A stretch of 64,000 nt of DNA, taken from Streptomyces sp. NRRL S-337 (lineage in GTDB: Bacteria; Actinomycetota; Actinomycetes; Streptomycetales; Streptomycetaceae). Both the position numbers and the translations under genes were made by a program. The notes below the pieces were generated by a model. It saw only the letters and a program-made list of their open reading frames with translations, made no database searches and had not been told where the DNA came from. The stretch's first letter is position 1, and each line of letters opens with the position of its first letter. Shown in pieces: positions 1 to 8,065 of this stretch. The stretch covers positions 1 to 64,000 of the forward strand of contig NZ_JOIX01000037.1 in assembly GCF_000720175.1 (NCBI RefSeq), given 5' to 3'.

Positions 1-364
1 ACGAATCGATCTGCTCAACCGTCAGCGACTTCTCACACAGTCACACCAACGAGCCCCACCCCACACGGTCACACCACATGCGGTTGCAGTACTAGGGGGT
101 GGTCGAACAGATCCCGTAGGGGACACGGGCGCCCCTTGCAGGCCACAACGCGGTGGGGGTGCGGCCAACTCCCGTGGCGCGGGCGGGAGATGAGCGCGAA
201 GACGCTGCCGCTCCCGTGCGTCTCCGGTGCCCCGCTGCCGCACCGGTGTATCGAGGGTGCCCCGCTGCCGCACCGGTGTGTTCACGGCGTCCCGGCGTAT
301 CGCCCCGATGCCTCGACGGCGTCCCGGTGTCGCCGCCCTGGTGTCCACGGTGCCCCGGCGGGTG
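1..364. other. No gene recognised; left edge, 3' of a TetR gene
   Basis: Open frames here are shadows of GC-rich DNA on both strands and none has a recognisable product. The stretch is less GC-biased over the first 110 bases and then becomes repetitive (see the repeat at 226-279). It lies downstream of the leftward TetR gene, so it may hold that gene's 3' untranslated region and the end of something outside the window. Confidence 0.5.
226..279. repeat. Two copies of a 24-bp direct repeat, period 30
   Basis: A 24-bp unit starting GGTGCCCCGCTGCCG occurs at 226-249 and again, identically, at 256-279. The spacers differ. Weaker degenerate copies (ccccggcg, cggtgt) continue to about 360. I see no protein that explains it. 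Confidence 0.7.
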
Positions 365-1024
365 CTACGGCGTACCCGGCGGTCGGAGTCCGTCGAGCAG
401 GGCGCGGACGGTTTCGGTCGCGAACTCCCGCTCGTCTTCGGGGAGCAGGGCGCCGGCGGGCGCCTTGGCGTCGAAGAACAGGTCGAGGAAGGCGCGGTGG
501 AAGCAGGCGCCGATGAGCAGGGTGGCGGCCGCGTGCGGGTCGATGCCGGAGGCGATCCGGCCCAGCTTCTGCTCGGCCGTCAGGTAGGCGGCCAGGTGCT
601 GGACGGCGTTCTGCGGCCCGTCGGTGCCCAGTTCGTCCAGCTTGCGCCGGTGGGTGTCCAACAGCTCGGGGCTGGCGAAGAGCGAACCGGCGATCGGGAA
701 CGAACGCCGGTAGAAGCGCAGGGCCGTCAGCGCCACCTCCTCCAGATGCCGGGCCGGGCCGCCCTCGTCCCCGACGGCGTCCGGCAGCCGCCGCAGCGCG
801 TCCGAGAACCGCGGTGCGCGCTCGTGCAGCACCCGGACGAAGATCTCTTCCTTGTTGCGGAAGTGCTTGTAGAGCGCCGCCTCGGAGCAGCCGGCCTCCC
901 GGGCGATCTGCTTCGTCGTCGTACGGGTCAGGCCCACGGTCGTCATCAGCGCGGCGGCGGCGTCGAGGATGCGGGAGCGCGTCAGCGCGCCTCCGGTCAG
1001 GGGAGCGGCGGCGTCGGAGGTCAT
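365..1024 (-). CDS. TetR/AcrR family transcriptional regulator
   Basis: A 219-aa one-component repressor candidate. The N-terminal helix-turn-helix lies at about residues 15-60 (TRSRILDAAAALMTTVG, then KQIAREAGCSEAALYKHF), a textbook TetR DNA-binding domain. The rest is the variable ligand-binding, dimerisation domain. The ATG at 1024 gives the usual TetR length. The gene diverges from an NmrA-like oxidoreductase at 1191. The shared intergenic region carries two near-identical TetR-like sites (1049-1089), so it probably represses itself and that neighbour. The ligand cannot be predicted. Confidence 0.9.
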   Translation of the reverse strand: MTSDAAAPLTGGALTRSRILDAAAALMTTVGLTRTTTKQIAREAGCSEAALYKHFRNKEEIFVRVLHERAPRFSDALRRLPDAVGDEGGPARHLEEVALTALRFYRRSFPIAGSLFASPELLDTHRRKLDELGTDGPQNAVQHLAAYLTAEQKLGRIASGIDPHAAATLLIGACFHRAFLDLFFDAKAPAGALLPEDEREFATETVRALLDGLRPPGTP

Positions 1025-1048
1025 GGGAAGAGCTTACCTTGACAGGTG

Positions 1049-1089
1049 GGTGAATACTCACTCACTCTGGTTGGTGAGCGCTCACTCAC
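1049..1089. promoter_or_regulatory. Paired TetR-type operator sites
   Basis: GGTGAATACTCACTCAC at 1049-1065 and GGTGAGCGCTCACTCAC at 1073-1089 differ at only three central bases and lie 24 bp apart. The second contains the palindrome GTGAGCGCTCAC. A TTGACA hexamer sits at 1039-1044 just beside the first. Position between divergent tetR and NmrA-like genes fits autoregulation. Confidence 0.6.
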
Positions 1090-1190
1090 CTCACTTCTCC
1101 CGCTCCGTCCCGGGCGGGCGTAGTGGGCGTTCGTCCTGCTCGTTCCGGTTCTCCGCTTGTTCCGCGGCCCAGCTCGTCCCGGGAGGGACC

Positions 1191-1826
1191 ATGAAACTCA
1201 CCATCCTCGGCGCGTCCGGCGGCGTCGGCCGGCAGCTCGTCACCCACGCCCTGGCCGATGGCCACCAGGTGACCGCCGCGCTGCGCAGCCCGGAGAAACT
1301 GACCGAACGCCACGAGCGGCTGACGGTCGTCCGCACCGACCCGTTGGACCCCGCCTCCGTCAAGGCCGTGGTTGACGGTGCCGACGCGGTGCTCTCCGGG
1401 ATCGGCCAGGCCGGCCGGCACGATCCGCTGCGCCCGGCGTCCACCTCCGCCCGGGCCGTGGTCGAGGCGATGACCGCCACCGGCGTACGGCGGCTCCTGG
1501 TGGTCAGCGCGGCCCCGCTCAACCGCACCGGCGCCGGCCAGCCGTTCCTCGGCCACCGGGTGTTCGGGCCCCTGCTGTGGGCCGTCCTCAAGGAGGTCTA
1601 CACCGACCTGACGCGGATGGAGGCGGTGCTGCGCGACAGCGGCCTCGACTGGACCGCGGTCCGCCCGCCCCGGCTGCTCGACCGCCCCGGCGAGGGCCGC
1701 TACCGCCATGCCGTCGAGGCCGGACCGGCCGGTTCCGTCATCGCCCGCGCCGACGTGGCCCGGGCCATGCTCGACTTCGTCACCGACCCCCGCACCTACG
1801 GCCACGCGGTCGGCGTCAGCCGCTGA
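1191..1826 (+). CDS. NAD(P)-binding NmrA/atypical SDR-family protein
   Basis: A 211-aa cytosolic protein that begins with the Rossmann motif GASGGVGRQ (residues 6-14) right after MKLTIL, as in NmrA-like and atypical short-chain dehydrogenases that sense or reduce with NAD(P)H. It lacks the classical YxxxK catalytic pair in the usual place, as many NmrA/HSCARG-type members do. The ATG at 1191 is preceded by GGGAGGGA, a good ribosome binding site; upstream in-frame codons would cross the operator region. Likely controlled by the divergent TetR. The substrate is unknown, and a redox-sensor role is as possible as an enzymatic one. Confidence 0.8.
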   Translation: MKLTILGASGGVGRQLVTHALADGHQVTAALRSPEKLTERHERLTVVRTDPLDPASVKAVVDGADAVLSGIGQAGRHDPLRPASTSARAVVEAMTATGVRRLLVVSAAPLNRTGAGQPFLGHRVFGPLLWAVLKEVYTDLTRMEAVLRDSGLDWTAVRPPRLLDRPGEGRYRHAVEAGPAGSVIARADVARAMLDFVTDPRTYGHAVGVSR

Positions 1827-1885
1827 CCGCGGACCCGCTACGGCGGACCCTCACCCCCGGAGACGGTGCGGCGGCCACACACCAC

Positions 1886-2722
1886 TCACCCGCGCTCCGA
1901 TGACGCCGCCCCGACCACGCCCCGTACCTCGTCCACCAGCCGCTGCGCCTCCTTCAGCGAGCCGCGGAGCTCCGCTTCCGTATGGCCGGGGTGGGCGAGC
2001 AGGGCGGTGGCACGGGGGGCGAAATCGGGTGGGGTGTCCGGCAGGGCTGCGGCGGCCGCGAGGGCGCCCTTCTCGTTGAGGCACCAGGCGCCGTGGTGCG
2101 CGTACAGGGCCTGGACGAGCTGACCGACGGCCCGGGACAGACACAGGGACGCGTGCAGCACGTCCTGCGCCGCGGACGACTTGCCCGCCATCGCCACCGA
2201 GAAGCCGGCGTCCCAGACCGCCGTGCCGGTCAGGGACGTACGCAGCGCGGGAGGGTAGGCGCGGGTCTCCTCCTTGAGGCCGGACAGCTCCCCTTCGGTG
2301 TCGGCGAGCACCCGGCCCAGCGCCACCTCGCCCGGGTACGCGGGCGACCAGAAACCGAGCGGATGACCGGCCTGCATCCCGGTCTCGAAGCGGCCCGCCC
2401 GGCAGTCCTCCCAGACCCGCCGCACCCGGTCGAGGTCGCGCAGGATCCAGTCCACATGGCGGCCGTCGGGCAGTACGAGCCAGGCCCCGCCGTTCACCCA
2501 CGGCCCCCAGGCCCCCGGCCCGAACACCTCGACCGGCCCGCCGGTCACCTCGGCGGCCAGCGCCTCCAGCGCCTTCAGATCCGGCTCGCCCCGGTAGTAC
2601 ACCCCCAGGTCCCAGTCGGAGTCCGCCCGGTGCGTCCCCCGCGCCCGGCTCCCCCCGAGCATCACCCCGACGACTCCCGGCACCTGCGCGATCCTGGCGG
2701 CGATCTCTTCCATGCCGGCCAC
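1886..2722 (-). CDS. Nucleotidyltransferase-domain protein
   Basis: A 278-aa protein with an N-terminal DNA-polymerase-beta-like nucleotidyltransferase fold: GGSRARGTHRADSDWDLG (about residues 23-40) holds the GS motif and the paired acidic residues that bind metal and NTP. The remaining ~200 residues are alpha-helical and resemble the C-terminal region of kanamycin-nucleotidyltransferase-type proteins. The family transfers nucleotidyl groups to antibiotics, proteins or RNA, and the acceptor here is unknown. The gene is leftward, convergent with the NmrA-like gene, and sits 27 bp upstream of the Nudix gene's stop on the complementary layout without an obvious operon partner. Confidence 0.8.
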   Translation of the reverse strand: MAGMEEIAARIAQVPGVVGVMLGGSRARGTHRADSDWDLGVYYRGEPDLKALEALAAEVTGGPVEVFGPGAWGPWVNGGAWLVLPDGRHVDWILRDLDRVRRVWEDCRAGRFETGMQAGHPLGFWSPAYPGEVALGRVLADTEGELSGLKEETRAYPPALRTSLTGTAVWDAGFSVAMAGKSSAAQDVLHASLCLSRAVGQLVQALYAHHGAWCLNEKGALAAAAALPDTPPDFAPRATALLAHPGHTEAELRGSLKEAQRLVDEVRGVVGAASSERG

Positions 2723-2751
2723 CCTAGGTTCCCGGGTGGCCGGCGATCACG

Positions 2752-3264
2752 TCATTTTCGGGTGGCGACCGCTCCCGCGGGCGGGACGCCGTCCTCCAGT
2801 TCCGCCGGGCCGCCGCCGTCCGCGAGGGCCTTCAGGGCGGCGCCGATGCGCAGGGCCATCTCCGGGCTGACCAGGGTCCGGGCTTCCTTCCAGTCGACCA
2901 GGCGCCAGGACAGCAGCTCCTCCTCCTGGAGCCGGATCGCGGCGAACCGGTCCGCGTCCAGCACCCCGCCGTCGAAGAGGTACGACACCAGCGGCGGCCG
3001 CCCCTTCCCGCGGACCCAGTCGACCGCGAGCAGCGGGCCCAGCTCGACGTCCAGGCCGATCTCCTCGGCGGTCTCCCGGCGGGCGGCCTGCCGCGGCGAC
3101 TCGCCGTCGTCCGACTCGACGGTGCCGCCCGGCAGGATCCAGGTGTCGCGGTAGTTGGGCTCGACGAGCAGGATGCGGCCCTGCGCGTCACGGAGGAGGG
3201 CACCGGCGCCCGCGAGCACGCGGGGCAGGCCGGCGATGTAGGTCGCGTAGTCCAAGGTCGTCAC
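2752..3264 (-). CDS. Nudix hydrolase
   Basis: A 170-aa protein predicted to hydrolyse a nucleoside diphosphate linked to another moiety. The Nudix box is clear: GGTVESDDGES then AARRETAEEIGL, with REtxEExG intact for Mg binding. The loop between the first Gly and the first Glu is two residues longer than the canonical G-x5-E. The GTG start at 3264 gives a normal family length; the open frame extends far upstream only as a shadow of the glycerate kinase gene on the other strand. It is divergent from glycerate kinase. The substrate is unknown. Confidence 0.85.
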   Translation of the reverse strand: MTTLDYATYIAGLPRVLAGAGALLRDAQGRILLVEPNYRDTWILPGGTVESDDGESPRQAARRETAEEIGLDVELGPLLAVDWVRGKGRPPLVSYLFDGGVLDADRFAAIRLQEEELLSWRLVDWKEARTLVSPEMALRIGAALKALADGGGPAELEDGVPPAGAVATRK

Positions 3265-3415
3265 GGGCGCGAGCCTAGAGCCTGCCCGGGGGATCTTCGA
3301 GGCGCATTCCGGGGCGCTCGAAGCGTCCGCGTACCGGAGTGCCCTGTTCGCAGCGCCGCGCGCCGGATAAGGTCGCAGCGGCGCGACTGCCAGTTCGAAA
3401 GCAAGGGGAAACACG

Positions 3416-4573
3416 GTGGCGGACGCAGCAAGGACACACACAGCACATGTGCTGATCGCCGCGGACAAGTTCAAGGGATCGCTCACGGCCGTCGAGGTCG
3501 CCGAGCACGTCACGGCCGGTCTGCGGCGCGTGGTCCCCCATCTGGACGTGGCGGCCGTCCCGGTCGCGGACGGCGGTGACGGGACCGTCGCCGCGGCGCT
3601 CGCGGCCGGCTTCACCCGCCACGAAGCGCGGGTCACCGGCCCCACCGGCACCCCGGTGACGGCCACCTTCGCGCTGCGCGAGGACGGCACCGCGGTGGTG
3701 GAGATGGCGGAGGCGTCCGGCCTCCAGCACCTCCCCGAGGGCGTCTTCGCGCCCCTGACGGCGACCACGTACGGCACCGGCGAACTGCTGCTCGCGGCCC
3801 TGGACGCGGGCGCGGCCACGATCGTCTTCGGCGTCGGCGGCAGCGCCACGACCGACGGCGGCGCGGGCATGCTCGCGGCGCTGGGGGCCCGGTTCCTGGA
3901 CGCGGACGGCAATCCGGTGGCTCCCGGTGGCGGGCCGCTGCGCGAGCTGGTCACCGCCGACCTGTCGGGCCTGGATCCCCGGCTGGCCGGGACGGAGTTC
4001 GTGCTCGCCAGCGACGTGGACAATCCGCTCACCGGCCCCAAGGGCGCCCCGGCGGTCTACGGCCCGCAGAAGGGCGCGAGTGAGCAGGACGTCGCCACGC
4101 TGGACGCGGCGCTCGCGCACTACGCCCAGGTGCTGGAGCGGGCGGTCGGCCCGAAGGCCGCCGAGTACGCGCTGGCGCCCGGCGCGGGCGCGGCCGGCGG
4201 GATCGGCTACGGCGCGCTGGTCGGTCTGGACGCGACGTTCCGGGCCGGTATCGACGTGATGCTGGAGGTGCTCGGCTTCGCGCCGGCGCTGGCCCGCGCC
4301 ACGTTCGTGATCACCGGCGAGGGCTCGCTGGACGAGCAGACGCTGCACGGCAAGGCCCCGGCCGGTGTCGCCGCGGCGGCCCGGGCGGCGGGCCTGGACG
4401 TGGTCGCGGTCTGCGGCCGGCTCCAGCTGCCGCCGGAGGCCCTCACCCGGGCCGGTATCCAGCGTGCGTACGCGCTGACCGACCTGGAGTCCGACCCGGC
4501 CCGCTGCATGGCCGAGGCGGGTCCGTTGCTGGAGCGGGCGGCGGAGAACCTCGCCCGCGACTTCCTGGTCTGA
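3416..4573 (+). CDS. glxK: Glycerate kinase
   Basis: A 385-aa member of the type II glycerate kinase (GlxK/GarK) family, which phosphorylates D-glycerate to 2- or 3-phosphoglycerate with ATP. The N-terminal signature ADKFKGSLTAVEVAEH (about residues 17-32), VADGGDGT (about 50-57), the GVGGSATTDGGAGMLAALGA glycine-rich stretch, and the C-terminal ITGEGSLDEQTLHGKAP block are all present. Length matches the family. The start is GTG 3416 after AAGGGGAAA. It returns glycerate from glyoxylate or serine routes to glycolysis, which suits a window that also makes glyoxylate by the ethylmalonyl-CoA pathway. Transcription ends at the strong hairpin at 4587. Confidence 0.93.
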   Translation: MADAARTHTAHVLIAADKFKGSLTAVEVAEHVTAGLRRVVPHLDVAAVPVADGGDGTVAAALAAGFTRHEARVTGPTGTPVTATFALREDGTAVVEMAEASGLQHLPEGVFAPLTATTYGTGELLLAALDAGAATIVFGVGGSATTDGGAGMLAALGARFLDADGNPVAPGGGPLRELVTADLSGLDPRLAGTEFVLASDVDNPLTGPKGAPAVYGPQKGASEQDVATLDAALAHYAQVLERAVGPKAAEYALAPGAGAAGGIGYGALVGLDATFRAGIDVMLEVLGFAPALARATFVITGEGSLDEQTLHGKAPAGVAAAARAAGLDVVAVCGRLQLPPEALTRAGIQRAYALTDLESDPARCMAEAGPLLERAAENLARDFLV

Positions 4574-4586
4574 CCGCGGAGCGCGA

Positions 4587-4635
4587 GAACGCCGGGAGCC
4601 CCGGGCGAATCGTTCGCCCGGGGCTCCCGGCGTTC
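4587..4635. terminator. Strong bidirectional terminator hairpin
   Basis: A perfect 23-bp inverted repeat (4587-4609 and 4613-4635) with a 3-nt loop lies between the convergent glycerate kinase and pssA genes. There is no long T tract on either side, as is usual in Streptomyces. Confidence 0.9.
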
Positions 4636-4656
4636 TGTGCGAAGCTTCCGCTCCCG

Positions 4657-5517
4657 CTAGGGGAGCTGCGCGGCCCGCGACTCGGCGCGGGACTCGCGGC
4701 GGTTGTCGCGGAAGGTGTTGACCCGGCGGGCCGTGGCGAACACCGGGATCATGGCGCCCAGGACGATCTGCAGCGAGCAGCCGGTCTGCAGCAGCAGCTG
4801 GCCGCCGGGCGCGTCCAGCGCCCAGGCCGCGAGCATGCCCATGCTGAGCACGATCCAGCTGAGCATCGCCACCGCGAGCCGGCCCCGCGGCTTGGGGTAC
4901 TCGACCCGGCTCACCATCAGCCAGGCCACCCCGATGATCGCCAGCAACGTCGGCAGGAACGGCAGCTCCAGCAGCACGATGGCGACGACGGTCAGCGCGC
5001 CGAACGGGCTCGGCATGCCCTGGAAGATGCCGTCACGCAGGGTGACGCAGGAGAACCGCGCGAGCCGCAGCACCACCGCCAGCAGCACCACCACCGCCGC
5101 CACGACCGACACCCGCTGGTGCGCGTCCTGGGCGACCATGCCCCAGGTCACGACGAAGTACGCGGGCGCCAGTCCGAAGCTGATCAGGTCGGAGAGGTTG
5201 TCGAGCTCGGCCCCCATCGCCGAGGCCCGCAGCTTGCGCGCCACCAGCCCGTCGAAGAGGTCGAAGACCGACGCGAACAGCATCAGGATCACGGCCATGG
5301 CCGCGCTGTGCCGGGCCATTCCGCCGTCCTCGGTCCCCGTGAGGTGCGGGATGAGCACGCCGGTGGTGGTGAAGTACACCGCCATGAAGCCGCAGATGGC
5401 GTTGCCGAGGGTGAGGGTGTCCGCTATTGACAGCCGCGTCGACAGCGGCATGTCGTCCTCGTCCTCGTCCGTCTCGGGCGCCCAGCCCGCCTGCGTCTCA
5501 GGATCAATCACGGTCAA
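4657..5517 (-). CDS. pssA: CDP-diacylglycerol--serine O-phosphatidyltransferase
   Basis: A 286-aa polytopic inner-membrane enzyme that joins CDP-diacylglycerol and serine to give phosphatidylserine. The CDP-alcohol phosphatidyltransferase motif is complete: FDGLVARKLRASAMGAELDN followed by LSD, i.e. D-G-x2-A-R-x8-G-x3-D-x3-D. About six to eight hydrophobic segments follow. The start overlaps the end of psd by 14 bp (5504-5517), so the two genes are probably translationally coupled. Psd decarboxylates its product to phosphatidylethanolamine. The head-group choice (serine rather than another alcohol) is inferred from this pairing. Confidence 0.9.
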   Translation of the reverse strand: MTVIDPETQAGWAPETDEDEDDMPLSTRLSIADTLTLGNAICGFMAVYFTTTGVLIPHLTGTEDGGMARHSAAMAVILMLFASVFDLFDGLVARKLRASAMGAELDNLSDLISFGLAPAYFVVTWGMVAQDAHQRVSVVAAVVVLLAVVLRLARFSCVTLRDGIFQGMPSPFGALTVVAIVLLELPFLPTLLAIIGVAWLMVSRVEYPKPRGRLAVAMLSWIVLSMGMLAAWALDAPGGQLLLQTGCSLQIVLGAMIPVFATARRVNTFRDNRRESRAESRAAQLP

Positions 5518-6151
5518 GACGTGTCACCCCCGCGGTGGTGGCCTGGCCGACCTCGACCGCGACCTCGACGCCCTCCGGGAGGTAGACGTCGACGCGCGAG
5601 CCGAAGCGGATCAGCCCGATCCGCTCGCCCTGCTCCACCTTGGTGCCCTGCGGCACGTAGGGGACGATGCGGCGGGCCACCGCGCCGGCGATCTGCACCA
5701 TCTCGATGTCGCCGAGCTCGGTGTCGAAGTGCCAGACGACCCGCTCGTTGTTCTCGCTCTCCTTGTTGAACGCCGGAACGAACCCGCCGGGGATGTGCTC
5801 CACGGACGTCACCGTGCCGGCCAGCGGCGCGCGGTTGACGTGGACGTTCAGCGGGCTCATGAAGATCGCGACGCGGGTGCGCCCGTCCTTCCACGGCATG
5901 ATGCTCTGCACCACGCCGTCGGCCGGAGAAATGACGCGGCCCTGGGCAATCTCCCGCTCCGGGTCGCGGAAGAACCACAGCATGCCCGCCGCCAGTGCGG
6001 TGGTGGGCACGGCAACAGCGGCCCAGCGTCCCGACCGGCGGGACCGGGCGAGGCTGACCGCCGCCGTGGCAACGGTCGGCAGGAGCCACGGCGACGCTCC
6101 GCGCGCGAGGCGGACGCGACCGCGTTGTGCAGAGGATTGGCTGTGGGGCAT
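5504..6151 (-). CDS. psd: Phosphatidylserine decarboxylase (short form)
   Basis: A 215-aa pyruvoyl enzyme that converts phosphatidylserine to phosphatidylethanolamine. It has an N-terminal membrane segment (PWLLPTVATAAV, about residues 20-31), the SPADGVV region, FMSPLNVHVNRAP (the conserved block with metal/catalytic His), and the C-terminal self-cleavage site FGSRVDVYLP, where the GS pair corresponds to LGST and generates the pyruvoyl group. The short length fits the archaeal/actinobacterial-type Psd. The ATG at 6151 is used because it gives the normal length; upstream codons add an unrelated tail. It is first gene of a psd-pssA pair, 169 bp downstream of the acyl-CoA dehydrogenase gene. 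Confidence 0.92.
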   Translation of the reverse strand: MPHSQSSAQRGRVRLARGASPWLLPTVATAAVSLARSRRSGRWAAVAVPTTALAAGMLWFFRDPEREIAQGRVISPADGVVQSIMPWKDGRTRVAIFMSPLNVHVNRAPLAGTVTSVEHIPGGFVPAFNKESENNERVVWHFDTELGDIEMVQIAGAVARRIVPYVPQGTKVEQGERIGLIRFGSRVDVYLPEGVEVAVEVGQATTAGVTRLDRD

Positions 6152-6320
6152 GGATGACCTTCGTAGCGGAGGATGCCGCGTAGGGATACGGGGGACGGCG
6201 GCTTTCCCGGATGCTATCGGTTGCGAGCGGCAACTGGCCAAGAGCCAGAGCCAATCCGTGGCCGAAGAACAATGACGGGGTGTGATCTTCGTCTAGGCCA
6301 AACTGACCTAAACCGGACAT

Positions 6321-7535
6321 TCACGCCTGGATTCGGTACTCCTCCAGTAGCCGGCGACCAATGATCATTTTCTGGATCTCGGCGGTACCTTCACCGATCA
6401 GGAGCATCGGGGCCTCCCGGTAGAGGCGCTCGATCTCGTATTCCTTGGAGAAGCCGTACCCGCCATGGATGCGGAACGCGTCCTCCACGACCTCCTTGCA
6501 GTACTCGGAGGCGAGGTACTTCGCCATGCCCGCCTCCAGGTCGTTTCGCTGACCGGAGTCCTTTTTGCGAGCGGCATTAACCATCATGGCATGGGCCGCT
6601 TCGACCTTTGTCGCCATTTCGGCCAGTTTGAACTGGATCGCCTGGTGCTGGGCGATCGGCTTCCCGAAGGTGTGCCGCTGCTGCGCGTAGGAAACGCCCA
6701 GCTCGAAGGCGCGCTGGGCGACGCCGCAGCCGCGCGCGGCGACATTGACCCGGCCGACCTCGACGCCGTCCATCATGTGATAGAAGCCACGTCCGCTCTG
6801 GCCGCCGAGCACCCGATCGGCCGGGATGCGCAGCCCGTCCATGATCAGTTCGGTGGTGTCGACGCCCTTGTAGCCCATCTTGTCGATCTTGCCCGGGATG
6901 GTCAGGCCGGGCCGCACCTCGCCGAAGCCGGCCTCCTTCTCCACGAGGAAGGTGGTCATCGACTTGTGCGGAGCGGTGCCCTCCGGGTGTCCCTCGTCCG
7001 TACGGCACAGCACCGCCACGAGCGTGGACGAACCGCCGTTGGTGAGCCACATCTTCTGGCCGGTGAGGACGTAATCGTCGCCGTCCCGCACACCCTTGGA
7101 GGAAATGGCCGAGACGTCCGAGCCGAGCGCCGGCTCCGACATCGAGAAGGCGCCCCGGATTTCGCCGGCCGCCATCTTCGGCAGGAAATAGTCCTTCTGC
7201 TCCTGCGTGCCGTGCTGCTTGAGCATGTACGCCACGATGAAGTGGGTGTTGATGATGCCCGAGACGCTCATCCAGCCGCGGGCGATCTCCTCGACGGTCA
7301 GCGCGTAGGTGAGAAGGGATTCACCCAGTCCGCCGTACTCCTCGGGAATCATCAGGCCGAACACGCCGAGTTCCTTCAGGCCCTCGACGATCTGCGTCGG
7401 GTATTCGTCGCGGTGTTCCAGCTCCGTGGCGACCGGCAGGATCTCCTTGTCCACGAAGTCGCGGACGGTGGAGAGGATTTCCCGCTGGATGTCGGTCAGG
7501 CCCTCGGTCTGCGCAAGACGGGTCATGGCGGTCAC
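6321..7535 (-). CDS. Acyl-CoA dehydrogenase, probable (2S)-methylsuccinyl-CoA dehydrogenase
   Basis: A 404-aa flavoprotein with the three acyl-CoA dehydrogenase domains: helical N-terminus, middle beta domain with AFSMSEPALGSDVSAI, and helical C-terminus ending EGTAEIQKMIIGRRL, where the Glu of EGTAEI matches the catalytic base position of short-chain members. As last gene of the ethylmalonyl-CoA operon it should oxidise (2S)-methylsuccinyl-CoA to mesaconyl-CoA; the proteobacterial Mcd is longer, so the assignment rests on context. The GTG start at 7535 overlaps the MaoC stop (GTGA, 7532-7535); an ATG lies three codons further in. Confidence 0.85.
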   Translation of the reverse strand: MTAMTRLAQTEGLTDIQREILSTVRDFVDKEILPVATELEHRDEYPTQIVEGLKELGVFGLMIPEEYGGLGESLLTYALTVEEIARGWMSVSGIINTHFIVAYMLKQHGTQEQKDYFLPKMAAGEIRGAFSMSEPALGSDVSAISSKGVRDGDDYVLTGQKMWLTNGGSSTLVAVLCRTDEGHPEGTAPHKSMTTFLVEKEAGFGEVRPGLTIPGKIDKMGYKGVDTTELIMDGLRIPADRVLGGQSGRGFYHMMDGVEVGRVNVAARGCGVAQRAFELGVSYAQQRHTFGKPIAQHQAIQFKLAEMATKVEAAHAMMVNAARKKDSGQRNDLEAGMAKYLASEYCKEVVEDAFRIHGGYGFSKEYEIERLYREAPMLLIGEGTAEIQKMIIGRRLLEEYRIQA

Positions 7536-8065
7536 TTCTCCTTCTTGGCCGCGGGGGCCGCCAGCTCGGGGCGGCCGGGCTGCTCGCCGCCGCGCTCCTT
7601 GATGTACGTGGCCGTGGGGACCATGACCTTGCGGCGGAAGATGCAGACCAGGGTGCCGTCCTGCTTGTAGCCCTTGGTCTCCACGTACACGATTCCGCGG
7701 TCCGACTTCGACTTCGAGGGCGTCTTGTCGAGCACCGTGGTCTCGCCGTAGATCGTGTCGCCGTGGAAGGTCGGCGCCACGTGCTTCAGCGACTCGATCT
7801 CGAGATTGGCGATGGCCTTTCCGGAGACGTCCGGCACCGACATGCCCAGCAGCAGCGAATAGATGTAATTGCCGACCACGACGTTCTTGCCGAAGTCGGT
7901 GGTCTGCTCCGCGTAGTTGCTGTCCATGTGCAGCGGGTGATGGTTCATCGTGAGCAGACAGAAGAGGTGGTCGTCGTATTCGGTGACCGTTTTCCCCGGC
8001 CAGTGCTTGTACACATCGCCGACGGTGAACTCTTCATAGGTGCGGCCGAACTGCATCGCGCTCAT
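7532..8065 (-). CDS. MaoC-like hydratase, probable mesaconyl-CoA hydratase
   Basis: A 177-aa single hot-dog-fold protein. It opens GRTYEEFTVGDVYKHWPGKT, typical of MaoC/R-specific enoyl-CoA hydratases, followed by NHHPLHMDSNYAEQT, the Asp/His region that activates water. In this operon it would hydrate mesaconyl-CoA to beta-methylmalyl-CoA. Proteobacterial mesaconyl-CoA hydratase is about twice this size (two hot-dog repeats), so the actinobacterial form should act as a dimer. Its start overlaps the lyase stop by four bases (ATGA, 8062-8065) and its stop overlaps the dehydrogenase start. Confidence 0.85.
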   Translation of the reverse strand: MSAMQFGRTYEEFTVGDVYKHWPGKTVTEYDDHLFCLLTMNHHPLHMDSNYAEQTTDFGKNVVVGNYIYSLLLGMSVPDVSGKAIANLEIESLKHVAPTFHGDTIYGETTVLDKTPSKSKSDRGIVYVETKGYKQDGTLVCIFRRKVMVPTATYIKERGGEQPGRPELAAPAAKKEK

